From Hyaloraphidium curvatum (taxonomy: Eukaryota; Monoblepharomycota; Hyaloraphidiomycetes; Hyaloraphidiales; Hyaloraphidiaceae): a DNA stretch of 64,000 nt. The stretch covers positions 682,001 to 746,000 of the forward strand of contig JAIVFI010000011.1 in assembly GCA_025558095.1 (NCBI GenBank), written 5' to 3'. Below, piece after piece: positions 54,385 to 64,000 of this stretch. The position numbers and the translations under genes were made by a program. Numbering within the stretch: position 1 is the first letter of the stretch; each line of letters begins with the position of its first letter. The notes beneath the pieces were generated by a model that was not told the DNA's origin, made no database searches, and saw only the letters and a list, made by a program, of their open reading frames with translations.

Positions 54385-55176
54385 TCACCCAAACAGCTCC
54401 GCCCCGGGCACGAACACGCCGTTCCCGTTGAGCCAGCTCCTCAGCGTGGCGAGGTCCCCCGGCCTGTGGTGCCTGAAAGCCCTGAACCCCAGCGCCCTCG
54501 CCGCGTCCACGTTGGCCTCGTTGTCGTCGATAAACAGGCACTCCCGCTCCGACAGCCCGTGCTTTTCCAGGAAGGTGGTCCAGTAGGCCGGGTCCGGCTT
54601 GCAGAGGCCGACCTCGTGCGACAGCCAGGTTCCCGTCGCGTCCCGCAGGATCGAGGCCAGGCGGGGTTCGAAGTTCCCGGAGGAGAGGAAGTCGTAGTGG
54701 AGGCGGTCCGTGTTGGAGAGGATATAGTACCGGTGACCAAGCTCCCTCACCGCCTCGGCGGTCGACATCATTTCCGGCCACGGGTCGAACATGCCGCACC
54801 ACATGGCCTCGAGCTCGGCCAGCGTCGGGAGCTCCACCTGCCCTTCGAACACGAGCGAGGCGGCTTCGGCCGCCAGCGCGGGCAGCCAGCCGTCGTCCCC
54901 GTTGGGAGACGACATGTACTTCAGCGAGCGGTCGTAGAGGAGGCCGCCGGGGTGCAAACTCTTTTTCAGCGTGCCAATCGCGTCCTTTGCATCCGGTTTC
55001 ATCCGGCACGAGGGGTTCAGCTCCCGGATTCGCTCGAAGAGGCGCTCAAAGATCCGTTCCCAGCGGAGCCGAACCAGAACGTCCCCCAGGTCCCAGAGGA
55101 CGCTTCGCGGGTCCGGACCGTCAGCAAGAGGGAAACGCACATCGAAGAAAGATCCTCACACTATCTTTCCCGGCAT
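54385..55176 (-). CDS. HAD-superfamily hydrolase
   Basis: Haloacid dehalogenase-like phosphatase of subfamily IA type. Exons 55160-55176 and 54385-55102 give 244 residues. Motif I is VVLWDLGDVLVRL (nucleophile and acid Asp in D-L-G-D), motif II ILSNTDRLHYDFLSSG, motif III the Lys in GLCKPDPAYW and motif IV CLFIDDNEANVDAARALGF. The 17-base first exon (MPGKI and two bases) is inferred because the long frame has no ATG upstream of the catalytic motif; a GTGAGG donor and matching phase support it. Substrate unknown. Confidence 0.85.
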
Positions 55177-55410
55177 CGCGGTCCGAATGCGATTTCGTCT
55201 GGTTGTCCGTTTGTTGTCGTGGCACTGAAATCATTCGTCTCTCAACCCGCGAGCGAAGCGAATTTTAGAGAGCCCCCTCTGCGCCCGCCATCCTCGCGGG
55301 CCGTGCGGGTGCGCTGCAAATAGCTGCCGCTGTGCCGCGCCTCGGCCGACCGGCGGAACCGCGGCAGCCGCCCGGGACGTGCGCCCCCGGCATCCCCGTC
55401 CCCCGCACAC
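55177..55410. promoter_or_regulatory. Divergent region, HAD hydrolase and SNF2-RING gene
   Basis: 234 bp between opposing start codons, very GC-rich near the SNF2 gene. No named element seen. Confidence 0.4.
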
Positions 55411-58400
55411 ATGCTCGGCCCCGCGCCCGAGGAGCTCTTCGACAGCGACGACGACGCGCCGCAGGCGCCGAAGCGGCCGCGCTTTTCGTTCGACGATGTC
55501 ATCCATCTCATCGACTCGGACGCCGAGGGCCCCTCGTCGGGCAGCGAGTCGGACGACGACGTGCTGCCGGCAGATCTCACCGTCAAGGCGGAGCCCGGCC
55601 TGGCCGCCGGCACCGTGAAGCGCAAGAGGATGCAGGTGAAGCGGGAGGACAAGGGCAAGGCCCCCGTGAAGCAGCCGCCAAAGGAGTTCTTCCTCGTGGA
55701 CTCGGACGACGAGGGCGACGTGCACCTGTCGCAGCTCAAGGCGGACGAGGACTTTGCGAGGCGGCTGCAGTCGGAGCTGGGCCCGGCCGGCCCCTCGGGG
55801 AGTAAGAAGCAGGAGGAGGAGGACTACCTGCTCGCGCTCCAACTATCGAGCACCTGGGACAGCGATGACGACCTCATCGTGCTCGACCACAGCTGGGGCG
55901 GCAAGAAGAAAGCCGAGCCCGTGAGCTCGTCGCCTCTGCCGGTCCTGCCCGCCATCAAGCGGGATCCGGGTGCGCCCCAAATCAAGCCCGACCCGCACGG
56001 CATCGTCAAGCCCGAACCCGGCCTCGCCCAGGCACCCGTCGCCATCAAGCCGGACCCGTACGGGACCGTCAAGCACGAGCCCACGGTCGCCATCAAGCCC
56101 GATCCGTACGGCGTGCGGCCCGTCAAGCCGGAGCCGCTGCCGCAGACCGTGGCGGACCGCCTGCGCGACCTCTACACCCCCCTCACGCCGCAGCAGGTCG
56201 AGGCCGCCGCGGCCCGCGAGGCCGCAACCAACAACTACGGCGCGGGCCCGTCGCGGCTCGGCGGGCCGGTCGACGCAATGCCGGCGGGCGACGAGGTCAA
56301 GGTGCTGCTCAAGTCGGTGGAGCAGAACCTGGCGATCCAGGTCAAGCCCAAGGAGCAGCGGATCAGGACGCCGTACCGGATGACGTGCCAGCTGCTGGAG
56401 CACCAGAAGATCGGCGTCGAGTGGATGAAGAACCAGGAGGTCGGCACGGGCCACCATGGCGGGATCCTCGCGGACGACATGGTCTGTCGCGCGCGGGCTT
56501 CGATGCACTTTCTAGCTCACTCACCCCGCTTCGCGTTTAGGGCCTCGGCAAGACCATCCAGACGATCGCGCTCATGCTACTGAACCCGCCCAAGTCCGCC
56601 GACAAGGCCAAGACGACCCTCATCGTCTGCCCGACCTCGCTCCTGCACCAGTGGCAGCGCGAGCTCACCACGCGCACCATCGCCGGCACCTTCAAGATCT
56701 TCCTGCACTACGGCCCCAAGAAGGCCAAGGACCCGCGCACGTTCGCCGGGTACGACGTCGTCCTGACGACCTTTGGCACGCTGGCGGCCGAGTTCCCCGA
56801 CCTTCGCAACGAGACCAAGCCGCAGAAAGGCGACTCGTTCGCGCACCTCGGCGAAGCCGGCAAGGAGGAGGCCGACCGGGAGTTCGAGCGGGACATGGTT
56901 GAGATGGAGGAGCGGAGCGAGACCATCCGGGCGCAGCAGGGGCCGCTGGGGAGGAACGTGTGGTACCGCTGCGTGCTCGACGAGGCGCACAAGATCTCCA
57001 ACAAGCGGACCAAGGTGGCCAACTCGGCAAAGTGGCTCACGGCCAAGTACCGGTGGTGCCTTACCGGGACGCCGTTCAGCAACAGCGGTGCGTTGCCTGG
57101 CGTTCGGGAAGCACTAAGATCCCAGCTGACCCAGTTTTGCAGTCGAGGAGCTCTTCTCGCTGCTACAGTTCCTCGCCGTCCCGACCTGGTCGGACTGGAA
57201 GATGTTCAGGAAGCAGATCGTGCAGCCGATCCGGCACGGAAGCTCGAGGCGCGCGATCGAGAAGGTCCACGTGCTTCTTCAGGGTACGTCACGCCGGCTG
57301 TTGCTCGAGACGTCCCGCCTGATCCGACCCCGGTCTTCAGGAATCTGCCTGCGCCGGCACAAGATGAGCCAGCTGGACGGCAAGCCCATCCTCGAGACCC
57401 TGCCGCCCAAGACGGAGCACTCAGAGGTGGTGCACTTTTCGACGGCCGAGCGCGACTTCTACCAGGCCCTGGAGAACCGGACGCGGCTCAAGTTCAACGA
57501 GTACGTCAGACGGGGGACGGTCATGAACAACTACGCCAACATCCTCGCGCTGCTGAGCAAGCTCCGTCAGGCGTGGTGGGTTCGCTTTGGGAGGGCGAGG
57601 CATCCGTCCCCTGACAGTCTGTGGGTGCAGCTGCCATCCGAACCTCATCAAGACGGTCGCGGTCGGCCCGGGCGAGGACGACGGGGACGAGGACGACGAG
57701 GACGCGCAGGATACTGGCCTCGCCCGGCGCATGTCCGCTACCGTCGTGCAGCGGGTCAAGGAGCAGGGCCTCGACGCGGTCGAGTGCGCCGTCTGCACGG
57801 ACCAGGTCGTCTTCGACGAGGGCGTGCTCATCCAGGCGTGCGGGCACGGCTACTGCCGGACCTGCATCGAAGCCTACATCGAGGGCGGGGGGAACAACGG
57901 GTGCCCGCAGTGCCGCAAGGAGGTGAACGAGGACGCGCTGGTGCGGTTCGAGACCTTCCGGAAGGTGCACATGCCCGAAGCCGTGCCCAAGCCCAAGCCG
58001 GAGCCCAAGGACGAGGAGGAGGTACCACCGTTCAAGTCGAGCGCCAAGATTGACAGGTGCCTCGAGATCCTGGACCGCATCCGCGCCGACAAGCCGGGGG
58101 AGAAGACGATTGTCTTCACGCAGTGGCTCGGCATCCACGCGCTCCTGGCGGTTCCGCTCGCCCAGCGCGGGATGCGCTTCGTGCGGATCGACGGGCGCAT
58201 GAACGTCAAGAAGCGCGCGGAATCCGTGGAGGCCTTTGCGAACGATCCCAATGTGGGACTTGCTCGTCCGGCGGTCGGCTGAAGCACCTAACGCTCCGGC
58301 GCCGCAGGTCAACATCCTCATCATTTCGCTGCAGTGCGGCTCCCTCGGGCTCAACCTCACCTGCGCGAACCACGTCGTCCTGTTCGACGTCTGGTGGAAC

Positions 58401-58661
58401 CCTCAGGTCGAAGGGCAGGCGATGGACCGCGCGCACCGGTTCGGCCAGACCAAGCCCGTCTCGGTGCACAAGATCACGGTCGCGGACAGCGTCGAGGACC
58501 GCATCCTCGAGCTGCAAGACCGCAAGAGAAAGATGTTCCAGGCCGCGTTCGACGGGGGTTCGCTCAAGAAGATCGGAGGCCGGCTTACCCTCGGCGAGCT
58601 CCAGGATCTGTTCGGGCGGGAGGATCCGCAGGGTGGGGAGGACGACGACGATCTGTTCTGA
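55411..58661 (+). CDS. SNF2-family ATPase with RING finger (ULS1/RAD5-like)
   Basis: DNA translocase with a ubiquitin-ligase RING inserted in the helicase. Six exons (55411-56481, 56541-57087, 57143-57283, 57341-57575, 57631-58252, 58308-58661) give 989 residues. Helicase motifs: ILADDMGLGKTIQTIAL (I), TLIVCPTSLLHQW (Ia), VLDEAHKISN (II), WCLTGTPFSNS (III), TIVFTQWLGIHALL (IV), LIISLQCGSLGLNL (V) and QAMDRAHRFGQTK (VI). The RING (residues about 785-830) is CAVCTDQVVFDEG...CGHGYCRTCIEAY...CPQCR. The disordered N-terminus (1-280) holds SIM-like motifs (VIHLIDSD, FFLVDSDD, LIVLD), a UIM-like motif (EEEDYLLALQLSS) and nine SUMO-type V/I-K-x-D/E sites. This fits a SUMO-targeted ubiquitin ligase such as Uls1 better than Rad5, as no HIRAN domain is seen. 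Confidence 0.88.
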
Positions 58662-58731
58662 GGCACGGTGGTGATTCTTCTTTGTCGCGAGATTCGTTGG
58701 CTGTCACGATACATCAACCCTTCGACTAATT

Positions 58732-59496
58732 CTAGGCTTCGGCCTTGACGGGCGTACAATCCACCTTGTGCTTTGTCCAATCCTTCTTTTGGCAGGCGGA
58801 CGAGCAGTAGCTCGCCGATTTGCACCGCGCGCAGCTCAGCAGCCGCCCTTCGGGTCCTTCGCCCTCCGTTTTGGCACATGTCCGGCACTTCGGGGTCGGG
58901 CCGTCGGCCGAGCCGCCGAGGACCTCCACGCGGTAGTAATCCGTCAGGGAAAGGCAGAAGGCCAGGAGCAGCCCGGTCCGCTTGAAGCAGTAATCGAAAT
59001 CGACGGGGTCCGCCATGAACCCCGCCTGCACGGCCTTGGTGAACGACTCGACGGCCTCCTTGGGCATCTGCTTCACGAGCACCGTGTAGTGCGTCCCAAA
59101 GTCCTTCTCGTCGGGCGGCTGCACGTGGACGATCTGCGTGAGCTCCTCCGGCCTGGGCATCCGCTTCCCCAGGGCCTTGCGGGCGTACGCGTCCCGCACC
59201 CATTCGAGCTCCTTCCCCGCAATGTCCGACACGGACTCGGCCGAGGCCACGTAGGAAACCCTGTCCAGCGCGCGGCCGGCCTCCCCGCTCATGTCCTCTT
59301 TGTTGTACTCGGCCGCGACGGGGCTGGCCTTTTTCGACGTGGCGGGCATCTCGATCGACGCCGCACGGAGCACCTTGCGGCGCTCCGCGACCGAGAGGGC
59401 GCGCCACCAGCGGGAGAAGCCGTCCGCGTGCTCCTCCCAGAAGGCGCGGACCTGCTTGCGCACCCCGGCGAGCTCGGCGCCCGGGGGCGCGGCCAT
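58732..59496 (-). CDS. MYND-finger protein, 254 aa
   Basis: Single exon. The start is MAAPPGAELAGVRKQV (59496). An alpha-helical N-terminal region of no known family (FWEEHADGFSRWWRALS; DFDYCFKRTGLLLAFCLSLT) is followed by a C-terminal MYND finger: CRTCAKTEGEGPEGRLLSC, ARCKSASYCSSACQKKDW and TKHKVDC. MYND fingers bind proline-rich peptides. Stand-alone C-terminal MYND proteins are frequently expanded in some fungi; function unknown. It converges on the SNF2-RING gene (70 bp between stops) and is divergent from the Zn2Cys6 regulator. Confidence 0.8.
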   Translation of the reverse strand: MAAPPGAELAGVRKQVRAFWEEHADGFSRWWRALSVAERRKVLRAASIEMPATSKKASPVAAEYNKEDMSGEAGRALDRVSYVASAESVSDIAGKELEWVRDAYARKALGKRMPRPEELTQIVHVQPPDEKDFGTHYTVLVKQMPKEAVESFTKAVQAGFMADPVDFDYCFKRTGLLLAFCLSLTDYYRVEVLGGSADGPTPKCRTCAKTEGEGPEGRLLSCARCKSASYCSSACQKKDWTKHKVDCTPVKAEA

Positions 59497-59736
59497 TTCG
59501 TGCGGCGGGGCGAATAGGCGCCCCAGGCAAGAACAGAGAGCCGATCGGCGCACGGGGCGTGAGGGAGCGCCCGTCGGCGGCAGTGCGGACAGCCGACAGC
59601 GGAGCCCTCAAGGGATTGCACCGCCCTTCGCCACAACGGTGCGCCTTTCTGCGGTTGGGATTTCTGCGTGCGAGTGCGAGTGCGGGTGGGCGAGTTTGGG
59701 TGCCCGTTGGAGGCTTTGGCACTTCCGCGCTCCGCG
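59497..59736. promoter_or_regulatory. Divergent region, MYND gene and Zn2Cys6 regulator
   Basis: 240 bp between opposing starts. A purely plus-strand stretch near 59660-59690 repeats GAGTGCGAGTGCGGGTGGGCG-like sequence; no regulatory site could be assigned. Confidence 0.4.
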
Positions 59737-61563
59737 ATGCCGCGGCAGCTCGCGTGTTTGGAGTGCCGGAAGTCGAAGAAAGACTGCCGCGTCCCGGCCG
59801 CCGCCGAACAGTGCGAACGCTGCGCCGAGCGCGGGTTGGCGTGCGTGGTGCCGACGACGATGGCCAAGCCCGGGCCGAAGGGGCCGCGCAAGTCGAGCGC
59901 GGCGTCGCGGAAGCGCCCCCAGGTGCGGGAGGAGGCCGTTCAGTCGCCGGCGTCGTCGTCTTCGTCTTCCGCCGCCCTTCCGGGACTGCCGCTGGAAGTC
60001 GTGCATATTGCTCCGCTGCCGGAAAACGCTGCAACTCTGGCGGCCCTCGCCTTTTTCTTCGAGCTCACCGAATCGCCGGCGCCGATGATCCACCGCGACG
60101 CTGCAGGTGCGCGCTCGCCGTTCTTTGTCGCCTCGGCGCTGGCGCTGCTGCCCTTTGGGATGCGCGCCGCCGGCTTCCACGTGCCCCCGGACTGGACGCG
60201 GTTTCCCGCCATGTACGCCGCGAGGGCGGCATCCGAACTCGCCGCAGTGTTGGACCGTCCTGAGGACCCGGGACCGGCCGCCTTTTCGGCGCTTTCGAAC
60301 ATCCAGGTCGGGGCTCTCCTGGCCGGGCGCTCCACCGTGGCAGCCCAGCTTTTGCAAACAGCTCACGCCCTACTGGCCAAGCACGGGTACCTTAGGCCGC
60401 TGCCGAAGTGGAGGGACGCCGCGGCCGCGGAACTGGGCCGGGACGCGACGCCCGCGGCATATCGCGCCCATTACCTCGAATTCTACTCGAGGATACGGAT
60501 CTCCAACAGCATCCTCCTGCAGGCTTACGTCTCGCGGGGCTGGACGCGCCGGCTGGATCTCATGGAACCTCTGCACCCCTCCCTGCGCCGGCCCGCGTTC
60601 CCCTCCTCCGTCGCATGGAGGCTGACGAACGCTCCGACGTTCGACCCCCGTAGCGTGCCGGTCGAACCGTTGCTCTGCGATGCCGTTGGCTGGATCGACT
60701 TGGCGCCGGGATCGTCCGAGCGCGCCGCAGCTCTGGCGGCCCTGCCGAACCTCCTGCAGCGGACGAGGCAGGCCCTGCCGTTCCTCGCCGCCGCCCTCCG
60801 ATGCCAGGTGGACCGCTTCCTCGTGGGCTGCAGGCTGGCGGGCCTGCACTCGCCTTCGGAGCTCCCCGTTTCCCCTCCGGGAGACCTTCCCCGGCCGCTC
60901 GCGTCCCTCGTGTTGACGCGGGACTCCCTTTCGCGAACTCTCTCGGAGGCGCTTTCGGCGATCCCCGCCGAGGCCCAACTGGCCTTCAGCACGGGCTCCG
61001 CGGAGGCCCTTGTTTCCGCCTTTCCCACGTCGACCCCGGCCCACGCCCGGAACCAGGCCCCGCTGTACCTGGCCCTCGCGCTCCTGCCCCTGGAGCTGTG
61101 GACGAGCTTCGGCCTCCCTTTCGCCGGGGAGGACCCCTCCGACTCTGGCACCAGGCTCGCCCTCGAGATGTCGCACCACCCCGGCCTGCTCGCCTCGGCC
61201 ATCAGCACCACGCGGCTCCTCAGGTCCCTGACCCGCGGCGCCCCCGTGCTCAACCACACGCCCTACGCGATCGCGCTGTCGCTGTGCCACCTCCACGGGT
61301 CCGCCTTCCGGCTGCTTTCTGCGCGGCTCCCCGGGTCCCCCGCCGCGCTCGAGTGCCGGCGGGACGCGGAGGACTGCCTGGACATCCTGCGGGGCTACTC
61401 GGGCGCGAGCCCGGGGGCGGCGGCCGCGCTGCGCTGCGCGATCGGGGTGGTTTCGGGGGCGGGATTGGCCAAGGAGGAGTTCGACCGGGCGATGTTTGCG
61501 GGGGAGGGCGAGGAGAGGGAGGGGGTCGAGGAGCTGCTGGCGGCGTACGGCAGGGACGGGTAG
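59737..61563 (+). CDS. Zn2Cys6 fungal transcription factor
   Basis: Single-exon gene of 608 residues. The N-terminal binuclear cluster is CLECRKSKKDC then CERCAERGLAC, with spacing C-x2-C-x6-C-x8-C-x2-C-x6-C. A basic stretch KPGPKGPRKSSAASRKRP follows and should contact DNA. The remainder is a mostly helical, Ala/Leu-rich fungal-specific regulatory region without a clearly recognisable domain. The start at 59737 places the cluster within ten residues of the N-terminus, as is usual. It lies between two MYND-finger genes and near the sulfonate cluster, but no target can be assigned. It lacks introns, unlike most neighbours. Confidence 0.88.
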   Translation: MPRQLACLECRKSKKDCRVPAAAEQCERCAERGLACVVPTTMAKPGPKGPRKSSAASRKRPQVREEAVQSPASSSSSSAALPGLPLEVVHIAPLPENAATLAALAFFFELTESPAPMIHRDAAGARSPFFVASALALLPFGMRAAGFHVPPDWTRFPAMYAARAASELAAVLDRPEDPGPAAFSALSNIQVGALLAGRSTVAAQLLQTAHALLAKHGYLRPLPKWRDAAAAELGRDATPAAYRAHYLEFYSRIRISNSILLQAYVSRGWTRRLDLMEPLHPSLRRPAFPSSVAWRLTNAPTFDPRSVPVEPLLCDAVGWIDLAPGSSERAAALAALPNLLQRTRQALPFLAAALRCQVDRFLVGCRLAGLHSPSELPVSPPGDLPRPLASLVLTRDSLSRTLSEALSAIPAEAQLAFSTGSAEALVSAFPTSTPAHARNQAPLYLALALLPLELWTSFGLPFAGEDPSDSGTRLALEMSHHPGLLASAISTTRLLRSLTRGAPVLNHTPYAIALSLCHLHGSAFRLLSARLPGSPAALECRRDAEDCLDILRGYSGASPGAAAALRCAIGVVSGAGLAKEEFDRAMFAGEGEEREGVEELLAAYGRDG

Positions 61564-61596
61564 GAACCGATCCGGGGAGGTTCATAACACGTGCAG

Positions 61597-62685
61597 CTAG
61601 CCGTAGTTCGGCCTGGCGTCCCTGCACGCCGCCTTGTGCCCCTCGATCCACGCTTCCTTCTGGCAGGCGGCCCCGCAGTACCGCGCGACGAAGCACCTGG
61701 AACACCGCGACAGCGTCCCCAGCGCGGCCCGTTTCCCGCACCCGTCGCACGTGTCGGGCACGTTGCCGAACGTCCGGGTGTTGGTCTTTGCGGGGTCGAT
61801 CGCTGCCTTTCCCACGATCATGTCGGTCACTTCCCGCTTGCCGCGCATTTCGGCGGCAAATGCCGGGTCTGGGACGTGCGCGTGCGCGGCCAGGATGAAG
61901 TCGAGCGCCTGGTCGAGCGAATCGGCCGCCGGGGTCCCCCCGCGCTCCCTGACCTCGGCCGCGTGCGCGAGCCACGGCCCCGCGTTCTCCAGCACCACCA
62001 TCTGGAGCACGAGCTGCGGTATCGGAATGCCGACGAACCTGGTCCGCTTTGCCGGGGTGTCCAGCGACGGCTGCTTGGCGTGGAGGAGGTCCTTCCAGTC
62101 GTCGGCCAGCACGGTCCGGGCGGCGGCGTCCAGGAGCAGCACGTCGTCCGCCAGGCGATGCCGCACCGGCCTCGCCTTCGTCAACCGCTGCAAAATGGTC
62201 CAGACAGGCAGGACCTGCCTCTTGAAGGCGGCGTCGAAGGTCTCGGTGGCCTTTGCCATCGCTGCCGGTAAAGGCGAGCCCAAGCCGGCCCCCGAAGGCT
62301 CGTAGGCACCCCAGCGTTCGCGGATCGCGGCATCCGCAAAAGGCATCGCGATCCGCCTGATGACGGGATACAGGGAGGGGAGGAGCTCGAGGCAGAGGGC
62401 GCAGTACTGCTCGACCTCCATCGGTTCGGCCGGAACGCGTCCCTTGGGGAAGAACGTCGCCAACCCCTCGCGGCTGCGGACCGTGCGGTCCGAGAGCGCG
62501 AGCAGCTGCAGCATCACGATGCCGAGCGGGAGGTCCAGCGCCATCTGCAGCGGCATCGGCGCGGGGGCGGGCGGGCCGGCGGCAAGGCGTTCCAGCGCGC
62601 GGAGGGGCTCCTTGCACGCGTCCATGGCGGCGGCCGTCTCGCGGACGAAGCGGGCCGTGTCCATCTCGCTCCAGGAGGGCGCCAT
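61597..62685 (-). CDS. MYND-finger protein, 362 aa
   Basis: Single exon from ATG 62685. A helical body (MAPSWSEMDTARFVRETAA; LQMALDLPLGIVMLQLLAL; RFVGIPIPQLVLQMVVLEN) with no assignable domain is followed by a C-terminal MYND finger: CDGCGKRAALGTLSRC, SRCFVARYCGAACQKEAW and IEGHKAAC. The architecture (helical body, terminal finger, no intron) is like the gene at 58732-59496, though the bodies are not obviously alike. It converges on the Zn2Cys6 gene with 33 bp between stops. Confidence 0.8.
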   Translation of the reverse strand: MAPSWSEMDTARFVRETAAAMDACKEPLRALERLAAGPPAPAPMPLQMALDLPLGIVMLQLLALSDRTVRSREGLATFFPKGRVPAEPMEVEQYCALCLELLPSLYPVIRRIAMPFADAAIRERWGAYEPSGAGLGSPLPAAMAKATETFDAAFKRQVLPVWTILQRLTKARPVRHRLADDVLLLDAAARTVLADDWKDLLHAKQPSLDTPAKRTRFVGIPIPQLVLQMVVLENAGPWLAHAAEVRERGGTPAADSLDQALDFILAAHAHVPDPAFAAEMRGKREVTDMIVGKAAIDPAKTNTRTFGNVPDTCDGCGKRAALGTLSRCSRCFVARYCGAACQKEAWIEGHKAACRDARPNYG

Positions 62686-63002
62686 CGCGGGTGGCGGGTC
62701 CGATGGAATTGTGGGACCCGATGACGACCCCTACGCGGACTCGAGCTGGATACTCGAACCGTCCTTGAAGTTCTTGAACAGCACCCTCGTCAAGAGCGTT
62801 CTCATGACTTAGAACCAAAGGGCCGCGTGATTCATTCCACCTCTGCTAAGCAAAGTCAAGGCTCTATGTTTGGTATAGATGCCCAGGTAGCTATGTGCAC
62901 ACTCTTGCAGACCACTCCAGTCTATCTCCTCTTTTCTGTGGTGTAGCTTCTCATGCTACATCGGTTCCGCCTCTTGTCTAGCTTCTTGCGCTTGCGTCAG
63001 AT
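62686..63002. other. Intergenic region upstream of the MYND gene
   Basis: 317 bp between two minus-strand genes, with lower GC from about 62810 to 62960. No ORF or repeat supported. Confidence 0.4.
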
Positions 63003-64000
63003 CTACATCTTCGCCTTTTTAGTCGCCGGGGCGTTCATGACCGCCGACGGCCTCGGGAAAGCAATCTGCCTGCTCGAAGAGTCGGGATTCCGAGCGATTC
63101 CGGAGCCACCAAGACACCCACCTCCCCACGGCCACCAGCTTCCCGTCTGCCCTCCACAGCGTGATCTCATACTCCGCCACGTCCCGCTCCAGCACCGTCA
63201 TCTGCGCTCTTGTCCGCAGCCACGAGTCCGAACCGTCGCCCGACGGCGGGCCGTCCCGAACCGGGTTCAGGAAGTGGATCGCCAGGCTGACGGTCGAGTG
63301 GCCGTAGGATGCGGGCCCGGAGGCGATGCCGCCGGACATGAGGAAGGCGCCGTACTGCCGCAACCCGGGTTAGCGCACCCCGGAGCGAAGGAATGAACGC
63401 CCAGCATGACGCACGTTGAACGATTGTGGCGCGTCGCAAAGGAACAGCGCGTGCACGTTCTCCGCCGGCCCCGCAACAACCTCCTTCCTCATCCGGATCC
63501 AGAAGTCCGTCCCGTCCGCGAGGTCCATCCAAGCGTCCACGTCACCGTCCCGCGCACCGTCCCCGCCATTCGCCTTCCGCGAGCGGATCAGCGACCACGC
63601 TTCGGCAACGCCGGGGGAGGGGTGGGTGTAGGCGTACTCGAGGTTCGCAAGGTACGGAGGTTTCTTCCAACCCGTGCCGTCGAGGAGGTCCTGGGGGGTG
63701 GGGTTCGAGGTGATGGTCGACGGCGTCGGCGCGGGTTTGGAAGGGCGGCGGTAGCGCGAGGTCGACGCGCTGATGTGCAGCGGCTGGTCGTGGGTGGCGA
63801 GGTCGCAGAAGGTGCCCTGGACGACGAGGAGGCACTTGGGTTCCGAAGGTTTGGAGGGCCTGCCGAGGGAGAACAGCTGGGGAGCCGTGCAATGAGCTCC
63901 TCCGCGGCAAGCATTCCGAACCAATCGCCGCAGCCCACTTCGCATCCCGCCACACAGGTCCGCTTGCCCTTCTTGACCACCCGCACGACCGCCTCCAGCG
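63003..64000 (-). CDS. Acyl-CoA thioesterase-like protein, 5' end off the right edge
   Basis: Hot-dog fold, TesB-like thioesterase family. Visible exons: 63939-64000 (continues beyond the edge), 63415-63876, 63122-63354 and 63003-63069. The first hot-dog is represented by LEAVVRVVKKGKRTCVAGCE, LFSLGRPSKPSEPKCLLVVQ and GTFCDLA. The second contains FNYGAFLMSGGIASGPAS, YGHSTVSLAIHFLNPVRDG and DVAEYEITLWRADGKLVAVG. The last exon (RQIAFPRPSAVM to KKAKM) replaces a false read-through end. Introns are 62, 60 and 52 bp; the middle one has a GCTAAC branch-point-like site. Substrate chain length cannot be judged. Confidence 0.82.

Noticed and set aside
1-64000. CRISPR arrays, bacterial operons or ribosome-binding sites
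   Set aside because: The window is eukaryotic with spliceosomal introns; the repeats found are retroelement LTRs and a minisatellite.

Overview
Nuclear DNA of a GC-rich, intron-rich fungus. Fungal markers include a Zn2Cys6 transcription factor, a VTC4-type polyphosphate polymerase, an MDM35 twin-CX9C chaperone, a UPF0658 Golgi protein, a Dal5-family transporter and NADP prephenate dehydrogenase TYR1. Genes are short and densely packed, and most carry several 46-120 bp introns that usually start GTG and often GTGGGT. I rebuilt exon structures by hand from reading frames and family conservation. All multi-exon coordinates are therefore predictions, but each model closes in frame with GT-AG introns. 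The lineage within fungi cannot be fixed from one window; multiple MYND proteins and the compact intron style leave an early-diverging fungus or a basidiomycete open.

Left part (1-8347): a CUE/CCCH zinc-finger gene cut by the edge, glycine cleavage H protein, an ASNSD1-type asparagine synthetase-like protein, ribosomal protein eL31, the spliceosome-associated armadillo protein CTNNBL1, and casein kinase 2 alpha.

Repeat block (about 9490-23140): a nest of one LINE family (six fragments; one near-complete minus copy is split by a plus copy and by a miniature LTR element), remnants of Ty1/copia elements (gag with zinc knuckles, protease, linker, LTRs), a GC-rich minisatellite and a 367-bp TRIM. 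Both the TRIM and the copia leader have a primer-binding site complementary to the anticodon arm of tRNA-Lys(CUU), meaning half-tRNA priming. The right-most LINE supplies the stop codon of the neighbouring beta-lactamase-family gene.

Middle part (23138-48635): beta-lactamase-like hydrolase, VTC4, cytochrome b5, UPF0658 protein, MoaE with a His-rich tail, ELL-like elongation factor, MDM35, COQ9, RNase P subunit RPR2, a large DUF262/DUF1524/SAP-like protein, RanBPM/GID1, TYR1, a probable MED19, CCT5, a GNAT acetyltransferase and a small secreted Cys-rich protein.

Right part (49094-64000): two TauD/JLP1-type dioxygenases flank a Dal5/SOA1-type transporter, a probable sulfonate uptake and desulfonation cluster. 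Then follow a MYND fragment, a HAD hydrolase, a SNF2-RING protein rich in SUMO and ubiquitin motifs, two MYND-finger proteins around a Zn2Cys6 regulator, and a hot-dog acyl-CoA thioesterase cut by the right edge.
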